Positions 25,372 through 33,595 of a stretch of 64,000 bases of DNA are shown piece after piece (the stretch's first letter is position 1; every line of letters starts with the position of its first letter). This stretch comes from Bradyrhizobiaceae bacterium PARB1 (GTDB lineage: Bacteria; Pseudomonadota; Alphaproteobacteria; Rhizobiales; Xanthobacteraceae). The notes under the pieces are model-generated. The model searched no databases. It had not been told where the DNA came from and was given only the letters and a program-made list of their open reading frames with translations. The stretch spans positions 500,485-564,484 of the forward strand of contig NKIY01000005.1 in NCBI GenBank assembly GCA_002256345.1. The letters run 5' to 3'. Position numbers and translations under genes: made by a program.

Positions 25372-26579
25372 CAGGCCGCCTTCGCGATGGGGCGCCCGAA
25401 CATCATGTCGGCACGAAGTTCCGAGACATCGGCACCGCTGCGGATCAGCTCGAGATACCAGAGCGCATCGCCGGTATCGCCAACCAGCACGGCGCCCGTG
25501 AGCTGACCTTTTGCGATCACCAGCTTCTTGTAGGTGCCGCGCCTCACATCGCTCAGCAGCAATGTCTCGCTGCCATCGGCCGCCATGAAATCGCCGGCCG
25601 AAAACACGCCGACGCCGGAGACCTTGAGATTGGTGGACAGAATGCTGCCCGCATAGGCGGCCGTCTTGCCGGCAAGCGACTGCGCGAGAACACGCGCCTG
25701 CTCATAGGCGGGTTCAACGAGCCCATAGCAGGTGCCGCGATGCTCGGCGCATTCACCGAGAGCAAAGACGCCTTCGGCGGACGTCGCCATCCGGTCATCG
25801 ACGATAATGCCGCGATTGACGGCAATACCGGCTTCCCCGGCGAGCGCGACATTTGGCCGGATGCCCGCTGCGAAGATCACCGCATCGGCGCCGAGCATGC
25901 GGCCGTCGGCGAGTTCGACGCGCTCGACGGCATTTGCGCCGTGAATGCATGCCGTATTCGCGTTCAGAACGATCTTCACACCCTTGCGCTCGACAAGCGT
26001 CTTCAGCAGCTCCGCGGCCGGCCCGTCGAGCTGCCGCTCCATCAGACGGTCCATCAGATGGATCAGCGTGACATCGGCGCCGGCCTTGGCGAGACCATAG
26101 GCCGCCTCCAGCCCGAGCAATCCGCCGCCGACCACGACCACGCGCTTCTTCTGCCCGGCCAGCGCGATCAGGAGATCGACATCCTGGCTGTCGCGGAACA
26201 CATGAACGCCCGCAAGATCGCCGCCCGGCACCGGCAACCGCAGCGCCGACGAGCCGGTGGCGAAAACGAGCTTGGAAAAACCGACGCGCTTGCCGGTCGA
26301 CGTCGTCACCTCGCGCGCAGCGAGATCGACCGATACGGCGCGCGCACCATATTTCAGCGTGACGCCGCGGTCGCGCCACCACGACGCGGGCTTGAGCTCG
26401 ATCTCCGCGGAGGTCGCTTCGCCGGCCAGCACCGAGGACAGCAGCACCCGGTTATAGGCGAGCCGCGGCTCGTCGCCGATGACCGCGATGGCGTAGCGGC
26501 CGAGCGCGCATTTGGCGAGTTCATCCACCAGCCGCGCCGCCGCCATGCCGTTTCCGATGATGACCAGCGGCTCGCTCAC
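25371..26579 (-). CDS. FAD/NAD(P)H-dependent reductase partner of nitrate reductase
   Basis: Pyridine nucleotide-disulfide-type oxidoreductase of 402 residues, similar to the N-terminal half of nitrite reductase NirB and to the electron-donating subunit of assimilatory nitrate reductases (NasC of Klebsiella, NasB of Bacillus). The FAD fold starts at once (EPLVIIGNGMAAARLVDEL), and the NAD fold is VVVVGGGLLGLEAAYGLAKAG. The NirB siroheme part is absent. I use the GTG at 26579, which gives the family N-terminus; an in-frame ATG at 26669 would add 30 residues of no recognisable type and overlap nrtC. It most likely passes electrons from NAD(P)H to NasA. Confidence 0.85.
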   Translation of the reverse strand: MSEPLVIIGNGMAAARLVDELAKCALGRYAIAVIGDEPRLAYNRVLLSSVLAGEATSAEIELKPASWWRDRGVTLKYGARAVSVDLAAREVTTSTGKRVGFSKLVFATGSSALRLPVPGGDLAGVHVFRDSQDVDLLIALAGQKKRVVVVGGGLLGLEAAYGLAKAGADVTLIHLMDRLMERQLDGPAAELLKTLVERKGVKIVLNANTACIHGANAVERVELADGRMLGADAVIFAAGIRPNVALAGEAGIAVNRGIIVDDRMATSAEGVFALGECAEHRGTCYGLVEPAYEQARVLAQSLAGKTAAYAGSILSTNLKVSGVGVFSAGDFMAADGSETLLLSDVRRGTYKKLVIAKGQLTGAVLVGDTGDALWYLELIRSGADVSELRADMMFGRPIAKAA

Positions 26580-26652
26580 AGTGATGGAGTCTCCGGATGA
26601 GTGTGAGTAAGAGACGTCGTCATTGCGAGGAGCCTTGCGACGACGGAGATGA

Positions 26653-27447
26653 CTACGCCGCCTCCACAAATTTGTGGCGTTCGTACAGGAACTCCAGCAC
26701 GCGCTTGCGGCACTTCACGTAAACTGGATCGCTCGCCAGCTCGATGCGCTTGCGGGGGCGGCTGAGTGGCACGTCGAGCATTTCACCGATCGTTGCGCTC
26801 GGCCCATTGGTCATCATCACGATACGGTCCGACAGCAACACGGCCTCGTCCACGTCATGGGTGATCATGACGATGGTGTTGCCGAGCTTCTGGTGCAGCG
26901 CCATCACCGAGTCCTGCAGATGCGCGCGGGTAAGCGCATCGAGTGCGCCGAAAGGTTCATCCAGCAGCAGCACCTTCGGCTCCATCGCGAGCGCGCGGGC
27001 GATGCCGACGCGCTGCTTCATGCCGCCTGAGATTTCCGACGGGCGCTTGTCCTTGGCATGCGTCATCTGCACGAGATTGAGATTGTGCATGGTCCATTCG
27101 TCGCGTTCGGCGCGGCTCTTGGTTTTCGCAAACACCTTGTCCACGCCGAGACGGACGTTCTGATAGACCGTCAGCCATGGCAGCAGGCTGTGGTTCTGGA
27201 AAACCACTGCGCGATCCGGCCCCGGCGAATTCACCTCGCGCCCTTCCAGCAGTACGCCTCCGGTGGTTGCGCGCGTCAGGCCGGCGATGATGTTGAGCAT
27301 CGTCGATTTGCCGCAGCCGGAATGGCCGATGATGGAGATGTATTCGCCCTTGCCGAGGGTGAGGTTGATGTCCTTCAGCACCTGCGTTGTGGCCTTGCCG
27401 CGGCTGAAAGTCTTGTCGATGTGGTCGAGCTTCACATACGGGGTCAT
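26653..27447 (-). CDS. nrtC: Nitrate ABC transporter ATP-binding protein
   Basis: ATPase of a nitrate/sulfonate/bicarbonate-type importer, 264 residues. Walker A is GHSGCGKST, the signature is ISGGMKQRVGIARAL, and Walker B is VLLLDEPFGALD. It lacks the NrtA-like C-terminal domain found on cyanobacterial NrtC, so it resembles NrtD/SsuB in size. I start at the ATG at 27447 (GAGG upstream); an upstream in-frame start would overlap nrtB. The order nrtA-nrtB-nrtC-reductase-nasA couples uptake to reduction. Confidence 0.9.
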   Translation of the reverse strand: MTPYVKLDHIDKTFSRGKATTQVLKDINLTLGKGEYISIIGHSGCGKSTMLNIIAGLTRATTGGVLLEGREVNSPGPDRAVVFQNHSLLPWLTVYQNVRLGVDKVFAKTKSRAERDEWTMHNLNLVQMTHAKDKRPSEISGGMKQRVGIARALAMEPKVLLLDEPFGALDALTRAHLQDSVMALHQKLGNTIVMITHDVDEAVLLSDRIVMMTNGPSATIGEMLDVPLSRPRKRIELASDPVYVKCRKRVLEFLYERHKFVEAA

Positions 27448-27457
27448 GACGCGATCC

Positions 27458-28369
27458 TCAAGCGGCCGAAGTGCCGTGGGTGACGAGCTTGCCGAGACCG
27501 GCAATCAGGCGGTCGAGCACGAAGCCGACGATGCCGACATAGAACAGCGCCAGGATGATCTCGCTGATATGCGATGAATTCCACGCGTCCCAGATGAAGA
27601 AGCCGATGCCGACACCACCAATCAGCATTTCTGCCGCGATGATGGCGAGCCAGGACAGGCCGATGCCGATGCGCAAGCCCGTGAAGATGTAGGGCGCCGC
27701 CGCCGGCAGCATCACCTTCCAGAAGAACTCCAGCGGATTGAGCTGCACCACCGCGGCGACGTTGCGATAGTCCTGCGGGATGTTGCGGATACCGACCGCG
27801 GTATTGATGATGATCGGCCAGATCGAGGTGATGAAGATCACGAAGATCGCCGAGGGCTGGCCGTCACGGAATGCGGCAAGCGCGAGCGGCAACCAGGCCA
27901 GCGGCGGGATCGTGCGCAGCACCTGGAAGATCGGATCGAGGCCGCGCATCGCCCACACGGATTGTCCGACCAGCGTGCCGAGCCCGATGCCGACCACTGC
28001 AGCGAGGGCGTAGCCATAGGCAACGCGCCACAGGCTGGCAGAGAGATGCCAGAACAGGCCCTTGTCGAGACCGCCATTGTCGAAGAACGGATCGAAGATC
28101 AGCTCCTTCGTATCCTTGTAGACCTTGGACGGCGGCGGCAGCGTCGAGCCGGTGCGCCGGCAGAGCAATTCCCAAAGCACGCCGAGGAAGATGACGACGA
28201 TGAGCGGCGGGATCACCCGGGCGGCCACATCCTTCGCCATCTTCACATATATCTCAGCTTTCGGCTGAGCCTTGGGAGCCAGTGCGACGACCGCAGCCGG
28301 CGCTTTCGCGAGCTGTGTCACAGGCTCTGTCTTGAGTGCTTGCACGTTCATCGCACTGATCTCCGTCAT
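27458..28369 (-). CDS. nrtB: Nitrate ABC transporter permease
   Basis: Inner-membrane permease of 303 residues with a hydrophilic N-terminus of about 55 residues, then five to six membrane segments. The permease loop GIRNIPQDYRNVAAVVQLNPLEFFWKVMLPAAAP is typical of NrtB/SsuC. ATG at 28369 is given; the in-frame ATG at 28351 has a better-placed GGAG and may be the real start. It lies 19 bases from nrtA and 10 bases from nrtC. Confidence 0.9.
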   Translation of the reverse strand: MTEISAMNVQALKTEPVTQLAKAPAAVVALAPKAQPKAEIYVKMAKDVAARVIPPLIVVIFLGVLWELLCRRTGSTLPPPSKVYKDTKELIFDPFFDNGGLDKGLFWHLSASLWRVAYGYALAAVVGIGLGTLVGQSVWAMRGLDPIFQVLRTIPPLAWLPLALAAFRDGQPSAIFVIFITSIWPIIINTAVGIRNIPQDYRNVAAVVQLNPLEFFWKVMLPAAAPYIFTGLRIGIGLSWLAIIAAEMLIGGVGIGFFIWDAWNSSHISEIILALFYVGIVGFVLDRLIAGLGKLVTHGTSAA

Positions 28370-28388
28370 CTTGCTTGCTTCGCCGCGA

Positions 28389-29696
28389 TCACGCTTCGAC
28401 CCGCTTGATCGCGAGCGACTTCAGATAGGCCGCGGGATCCGCGGGATCGAAGACCTTGCCGTCGAAGAAGGTCTCCTTGCCGCGCGAGGTCGAGGTCGGT
28501 GCGGCCACGCCGAGCTCCTTCGCAGCCTCCTTCCACATGTCCTCGCGGTTGACCTTGGCGATCAGCGCCTTGGCATCTGTGCCGGCCTCATATTTACCCC
28601 AGCGGATATCCTCGGTGATGAACCAGAGGTCGTGGCTCTGATACGGATAGGAGGCGAAGTCTTCCCAGAAGCGCATGATGTGCGGCGAGTTCTCGACCAC
28701 GCGGCCGGTGCCGTAATCGAACTTGCCCTTGACGCGATCGGTGACGTCTTCCACCGGGCAGTTGATCCACTGCCGCTTGGCATTGATGGTCGCGACCTCG
28801 TCGCGGTTCTCCGGCTTCTCGCACCACTGCTGCGCTTCCATCACAGCCATCAGCAGCGCCTTGGCGGCCTTCGGGTTCTTGTCCACCCACGCCGCGCGCA
28901 AGCCGAGCGACTTCTCCGGATGCTTGTTCCAGAGTTCGCCCGTGGTGATAGCGGTGTAGCCGATGTTCTGATGGATGAGCTGCAGATTCCACGGCTCGCA
29001 GACGCAGAAGCAATCCATGGTGCCAACCTTCATGTTGGCGACCATCTGCGGCGGCGGGACGACAATCGTCTCGATATCCTTGTCGGGATCGATGCCGCCG
29101 GCGGCGAGCCAGTAGCGGATCCACAGATCGTGCGTGCCGCCCGGGAAGGTCATCGCTGCCTTCACCGACTTGCCGCCCGCCTTCTTCTTGTCGAACGCCA
29201 CCTTCAGCGGTGCGGTATCGAGACCGACCTTCAGATCCTTGTATTCGTTGCCGACCGAGATGCACTGGCCGTTCAGATTGAGGCGCGCCATGATGTACAT
29301 CGGCGTCGGCACATTGTTCTGCGTCACCTTTCCGGCGGAGATCAGATACGGCATCGGCGTCAGGATATGCGCGCCATCGATGCCGTTGCCTTCGGAGCCG
29401 AGCACGAGATTGTCGCGCGTGGTGCCCCACGACGCCTGCTTCAGTACTTCGGTCTCGGGCAGACCATATTTTGCGAAGATGCCCTTCTCCTTGGCGACAA
29501 ACAGCGGCGCCGCATCAGTGAGCGCGATGAAGCCGAGCTTCGCGCCCTTCACTTCCGGCCCTGCGCCCTGTGCGAACGCACCGGCGGGGAAATTGAGCTT
29601 GGCGGCCGCCAGCAGGGCGGCGGTTCCCGCGCTAGCCTTGATGAGCTGACGACGGCTGATCTTGCGGCCCGGTTTGGTGGTCTCATGCTTCGTCAT
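28389..29696 (-). CDS. nrtA: Nitrate ABC transporter substrate-binding protein
   Basis: NrtA/CmpA-type binding protein of 435 residues. A twin-arginine signal (KISRRQLIKASAGTAALLAAA) ends near AGAFAQ, so export occurs in folded form. The mature part starts with VKGAKLGFIALTDAAPLFVAKEKGIF and includes MTFPGGTHDLWIRYWLAAGG and the Cys-rich TMDCFCVCEPWN. I place the start at the ATG at 29696, just before the signal; an upstream in-frame start at 29741 would add 15 unrelated residues. First gene of the nitrate operon. Confidence 0.92.
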   Translation of the reverse strand: MTKHETTKPGRKISRRQLIKASAGTAALLAAAKLNFPAGAFAQGAGPEVKGAKLGFIALTDAAPLFVAKEKGIFAKYGLPETEVLKQASWGTTRDNLVLGSEGNGIDGAHILTPMPYLISAGKVTQNNVPTPMYIMARLNLNGQCISVGNEYKDLKVGLDTAPLKVAFDKKKAGGKSVKAAMTFPGGTHDLWIRYWLAAGGIDPDKDIETIVVPPPQMVANMKVGTMDCFCVCEPWNLQLIHQNIGYTAITTGELWNKHPEKSLGLRAAWVDKNPKAAKALLMAVMEAQQWCEKPENRDEVATINAKRQWINCPVEDVTDRVKGKFDYGTGRVVENSPHIMRFWEDFASYPYQSHDLWFITEDIRWGKYEAGTDAKALIAKVNREDMWKEAAKELGVAAPTSTSRGKETFFDGKVFDPADPAAYLKSLAIKRVEA

Positions 29697-30137
29697 TGGT
29701 CGATGTCGTCCTTTCGCGCCTCGGTACGGCCGGCCTTTCATCCCCTCCGTCAGGCCGCGCCCGATCAGGCGCGCCCATGGCGGCGCGGCTGGAGGAAGCC
29801 TCCAGGATGGCAGTGCTGGCTGGTGATGAAATGTGACGGCTACAATGGCGTCGCCAAGAACTATTCAAGCTTCGTGCCAAGCAAAGTCGACGCGGCAATT
29901 GTAGTTTCTTCATTGGCTTAGCGACGGAGCAGCTTCAGCTCGCGCGATCTGTCTCGCTGCGAAATATTGCGCGCCGCTTAAATATTGTGCGACGCACTCA
30001 AAATAAGCAAACCGAGAGCGGGTGCGACCATACAGCTCCGCATCAGCTCATATGGGGACTATGCGCCATGCCTTATGGACAGCTGCGGCTCAAGCCCGCC
30101 TAATCCGTCATCCTCGTCCACCATCCGAGTGCCGCCA
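29697..30137. promoter_or_regulatory. Control region between nrtA and the serine hydrolase
   Basis: A 441-base gap between divergent genes. The half next to nrtA (29740-29830) can form GC-rich hairpins on the minus strand, for example around GCGCC-N5-GGCGC and GGAGG-N3-CCTCC, and may be a leader. The far half contains two adjacent 18-base direct repeats (29962-29979 and 29980-29997) with AAATATTG at the start of each. No open frame with good coding character was seen. Confidence 0.4.
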
Positions 30138-31391
30138 ATGTCGCCCACCAGCCTGACCGCCCCGACCGTCTCCCCCGAACAGGCCGGCATGTCCGCCGCA
30201 GCGCTGGAGCGGATCGAACGCCATCTCGAAACACGTTATCTCGACAGCGGCCGCTTCCCTGGCGCGCAGCTCCTCGTCTATCGCCGCGGCGGCATCGCGC
30301 ATCACAGCGTTCATGGCTTCGCGGATGTCGAGCGCAAGGCGCCCATGAAATCCGACACCATCTTCCGCATCTATTCGATGACCAAGCCAATCACCACGGT
30401 CGCCTTCATGATGCTGGTCGAGGAAGGCAAAGTCGCGCTCGACGAGCCCGTGCACAAATACATTCCAGAATGGAGCCATCTCGGCGTTTATCAGGCGGGC
30501 CTCGCGCCATTGTTTCTGGCGCGCCCCGTCGCGCGCCCGATGCAAATCGTCGATCTGCTGCGCCACACCTCGGGTCTCACTTACGGTTTCCAGAATCGCA
30601 CCAATGTGGACGCTGCCTATCGCGCCCAGAAGATCGGAGAGATCGAGAAGGCCGGCTCCATGGCCACCATGATCGCCGACCTCGCGAAGATTCCGCTCGA
30701 ATTCTCGCCGGGCGATGCCTGGAATTATTCTGTGGCCACCGACGTCGTCGGCTATCTCGTTGAAAAGATCAGCGGCCAGCCATTCGAGCAATTCCTGCAG
30801 CAACGCATTTTCGATCCGCTCGGTATGAACGACACCGGCTTCCATGTGCCCGCGGAGAAAGCGCATCGCTTCGCCGCCTGCTACGCTGCCGATGGCAAAG
30901 GCGGCATGGTACTGCAGGACGATCCGACAACGAGCTCCTTCCTCGCACCGCCCTCCTTCATCTCGGGCGGCGGCGGTCTGTGTTCGACGGCCGCGGACTA
31001 TCTCGCCTTCTGCCGCGCACTCCTGAATGGCGGCGCGCTCGGCAATGTGCGCTTGCTGTCTCCGAAAACGATTGCACTGATGGCAACCAATCATTTGCCG
31101 GGCGGACGCGATCTCACCGAGATGTCGAAGTCGTTGTTCAGCGAAGCGAGCTATGCCGGCGTCGGCTTCGGACTCGGCTTTTCGGTGACGATGGAGCCGG
31201 CAAGGACTCTCATACCCGGCAGCGCGGGCGAATATGCATGGGGCGGCGCAGCGAGCACGGCGTTCTGGATCGATCCGCGCGAAGAGCTGATTACGATCTT
31301 CATGACTCAGCTTCTGCCGTCGAGTGCTTATCCCGTTCGTCGCGAACTGCGCACGATGGTCTACTCAGCGTTAACTGATAGCAATGTTTAG
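30138..31391 (+). CDS. Serine hydrolase of the class C beta-lactamase fold
   Basis: Penicillin-binding-protein-like hydrolase (Beta-lactamase/EstB family) of 417 residues. The catalytic SxxK is S80-M-T-K83, and the second motif appears as Tyr in WNYSVATD near residue 197. No signal peptide is seen, so a cytoplasmic esterase or peptidase is more likely than a true beta-lactamase. I start at the ATG at 30138; the frame is open further upstream to 29985 but that part has no family similarity. It stands alone, divergent from nrtA. Confidence 0.85.
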   Translation: MSPTSLTAPTVSPEQAGMSAAALERIERHLETRYLDSGRFPGAQLLVYRRGGIAHHSVHGFADVERKAPMKSDTIFRIYSMTKPITTVAFMMLVEEGKVALDEPVHKYIPEWSHLGVYQAGLAPLFLARPVARPMQIVDLLRHTSGLTYGFQNRTNVDAAYRAQKIGEIEKAGSMATMIADLAKIPLEFSPGDAWNYSVATDVVGYLVEKISGQPFEQFLQQRIFDPLGMNDTGFHVPAEKAHRFAACYAADGKGGMVLQDDPTTSSFLAPPSFISGGGGLCSTAADYLAFCRALLNGGALGNVRLLSPKTIALMATNHLPGGRDLTEMSKSLFSEASYAGVGFGLGFSVTMEPARTLIPGSAGEYAWGGAASTAFWIDPREELITIFMTQLLPSSAYPVRRELRTMVYSALTDSNV

Positions 31392-31997
31392 TAGCGGGCG
31401 GCGCGTGCAATATTGATCGGATTAAATCGGGTGAAAAAATCACGGTCGAATCGCGGTTTATTCTCTCCCAGTGAGAAATACCGGTGAAACTTCCGGTATT
31501 TCTCATCCGTAATAACAACTATGCACAGAATTGTGATATAATGCGGCGTGGATTGGTTTTCAGGAAAATGCGGAATTTCGGCGGAAAATCGATGAATTTC
31601 TGCGAGCCGGACCGTGAATGCGAACCAGTCTCAGTTATCGCGCGTGCATGAGAGTGCCCGCGTGTGTATAGCATAAAGTCCAACCTCTACTTTTGCTCCC
31701 CGGTCGGGCAAAACCAGTAGATGTTGGTCGCGGTCATGCGCTTCTGGCGTCTGCCCGCGAAGAAAACAGCAGTTGAATACCGCGATGAAGAGGTCAGTGC
31801 TCGATTGGGATGACCGTTGCGAGAATAGTTTGATGAATTCGCGTATCGCGACGATTTCAACCATTCCGATTGTCATAACGATGTGTATAAAGGCGATGCC
31901 TTTGGATGATAGCTTTCATGGCTTTCGAGCTGAAAGGCTTAATCAAGAAAATCAGAACCAATAACTCCCTTGTCAAAACGAAACTGAATGGTGACGA
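31392..31997. other. A+T-rich gene-free stretch
   Basis: About 600 bases with visibly lower G+C than the flanks. It holds the stem-loop at 31473-31504 and a perfect TATAAT at 31537-31542 without a clear partner hexamer or following gene. Short open frames on both strands (up to about 80 codons) have no recognisable features and no good ribosome sites. The last part is the leader of the XRE regulator. It could hide a small RNA; I have no direct evidence for one. Confidence 0.4.
31473..31504. terminator. Perfect 12-base stem-loop downstream of the serine hydrolase
   Basis: GAGAAATACCGG and its exact complement enclose an 8-base loop, 82 bases after the hydrolase stop codon. The stem is perfect but no T-run follows, so termination would depend on the A+U-rich lower stem or on another factor. 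It may instead be a protein-binding palindrome. Confidence 0.5.
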
Positions 31998-32372
31998 ATG
32001 AAGCAACGTAGCGCCGGCAAGTCCGACATCGAGTTGGGCAAGCGAATCCGTCTTCGTCGTGTCGAGCAGAAAATCTCGCAGGCGGATTTGGGCGAGAAAC
32101 TGGGTGTCAGTTTCCAGCAGGTTCAGAAGTACGAGAAGGGCGTAAACCGTGTGGGCGCCGCGCGCCTGCAGCAGATCGCCTCTGCGCTCGACGTGCCCGT
32201 CACCTTCTTCTACGACGGCGACACCAAGAACCGCGAAGTCGAGAGCCTTCTTTTCCTCGACAGCGCTTTCAGCCTCCGCCTGCTGCGTGCCTATAGCCGC
32301 ATCAAGAGCCAGACTGTCCAGCGTCAGATGGTCGTGCTGATGGAAGCCATCGCGGACGAGGAAGACAAGTAA
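31998..32372 (+). CDS. XRE-family helix-turn-helix regulator
   Basis: Small DNA-binding protein of 124 residues with a Cro/CI helix-turn-helix (about 13-70; KISQADLGEKLGVSFQQVQKYEKG). The C-terminal 50 residues (FLDSAFSLRLLRAYSRIKSQTVQRQMVVLMEAI) form one or two helices, as in a group of short alphaproteobacterial XRE regulators. It is a stand-alone gene preceded by a long A+T-rich region and followed by a strong terminator. Targets are unknown. Confidence 0.88.
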   Translation: MKQRSAGKSDIELGKRIRLRRVEQKISQADLGEKLGVSFQQVQKYEKGVNRVGAARLQQIASALDVPVTFFYDGDTKNREVESLLFLDSAFSLRLLRAYSRIKSQTVQRQMVVLMEAIADEEDK

Positions 32373-32438
32373 GCGTCCTGCAGATCGTCGGGGGCATCCG
32401 GCGGTCGCGCGATTGCGTTTGTGACCGGGTTCGAAACG

Positions 32439-32472
32439 AAAAATCTCGCCGCTCGCGCGGCGAGATTTTTTT
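32439..32472. terminator. Bidirectional intrinsic terminator
   Basis: CTCGCCGC (32445-32452), a 4-base loop and GCGGCGAG (32457-32464), extended by an A-run on the left and a T-run of seven on the right. It serves the XRE gene on the plus strand and, because of the A-run, also the alcohol dehydrogenase gene ending at 32494 on the minus strand. Confidence 0.92.
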
Positions 32473-32493
32473 GTGCCTTGAAGAGAGCGCGGC

Positions 32494-33555
32494 TTAAGCC
32501 GGCGTCAGGATCGCGCGTCCCACCAGCTTGCCATCCTTCAGGTCGTTCAACGCCGCATTCGCCTTCGCAAAGGGCATCGGCGTGGTCGGGATCGGCGCCA
32601 CCTTCTTGGTGCGCACCAGCTCGAGCAGCTCCTTGGTCTCCTTGAGATTACCGACATAGCTGCCCTGGATGGTCAGCGCCTTCATGGCGATCAGCGGCAG
32701 CGCCCAGGTCGCACCGCCACCGAACAGCCCGACCATGATCAGGCTGCCGCCCTTGGACAGCGCATCGAAGCCAAGCTGAGTGGTCTGCGCATTGCCGACG
32801 AGATCGATGACCGACAGGATCGGCTGCCCTGCCGCCTTCTGGAGCTGCGCCAGCGCGTCGGGCGCATTGCCATCCACCGCCGCGAGCGCGCCGGCTTCGA
32901 GCGCCGCCTTGCGCTTGTTGGCGTCGATATCGACCACGATGGCGCCCTTGCCACCCATGGCCTTGAGCAGGCTCAGCGCCATCAGGCCGAGGCCGCCGGC
33001 ACCGAAGATCACGATCGGATTGCCAAGATCCTTCTCGACCTTCTTCAGCGCGCTATAGGTGGTCACGCCGGAGCAGGCATAAGGCGCCGCGAGCACCGGA
33101 TCCATGCCCTTCAGGTCGATCAGATATTTTGGATGCGGCACCAACATGTAGTCGGCATAGCCACCGTCGCAATGCACACCAAGGCAGCGCGGCTGCAGGC
33201 AGAGATTTTCTTCATCGGCGAGACAGACCGCGCATTTGCCGCAGCCGATCCACGGATAGGCCAGCGCGACATCGCCGATCTTGACGCCATCCTTGGGCGC
33301 GTCCGGACCAAATGCGACGACTTCGCCGACGGTCTCGTGGCCCATGGTGTGCGGCAGATTGATGCCACGCTCCTTGAGCGAAAGCCGCTTGCGGCCATGG
33401 CCGAGTTCGTAACCGCCTTCCCAGATGTGAAGGTCGCTATGGCACACGCCCGCTGCCTTGACGCGGACCAGCACCTGCGTGCCGGTCGGCTGCGGCGTAT
33501 CCTGATCGACTTCGCCTAGCGGCTCGTTGAATTCGAGGACCTTGAAGCTCTTCAT
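32494..33555 (-). CDS. Zinc-dependent alcohol dehydrogenase
   Basis: Medium-chain dehydrogenase of 353 residues. Catalytic zinc ligands are in GVCHSDLHIW and GHETVGEV; the structural zinc site is CGKCAVCLADEENLC. The NAD fold is VIFGAGGLGLMALSL followed by VVDIDANKRKAA, suggesting NAD. A long loop (GGYELGHGRKRLSLKERGINLPH) after the first zinc ligand distinguishes it from simple AdhP. The ATG at 33555 has GGGAG upstream. It is 41 bases downstream of the molybdenum hydroxylase gene and may share its transcript. It may oxidise an alcohol or reduce an aldehyde; substrate unknown. Confidence 0.92.
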   Translation of the reverse strand: MKSFKVLEFNEPLGEVDQDTPQPTGTQVLVRVKAAGVCHSDLHIWEGGYELGHGRKRLSLKERGINLPHTMGHETVGEVVAFGPDAPKDGVKIGDVALAYPWIGCGKCAVCLADEENLCLQPRCLGVHCDGGYADYMLVPHPKYLIDLKGMDPVLAAPYACSGVTTYSALKKVEKDLGNPIVIFGAGGLGLMALSLLKAMGGKGAIVVDIDANKRKAALEAGALAAVDGNAPDALAQLQKAAGQPILSVIDLVGNAQTTQLGFDALSKGGSLIMVGLFGGGATWALPLIAMKALTIQGSYVGNLKETKELLELVRTKKVAPIPTTPMPFAKANAALNDLKDGKLVGRAILTPA

Positions 33556-33595
33556 TTTGTTTTCTCCCGGTTGAAGTCTGTTGAATTCGTTGCGG

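Noticed and set aside
30138-31391. Secreted class C beta-lactamase (resistance gene)
   Set aside because: No signal peptide and motifs closer to EstB-like esterases; no resistance claim is justified.
31631-31876. Short minus-strand open frame in the A+T-rich gap
   Set aside because: No ribosome site, no recognisable domain and conflicting short frames on the other strand.
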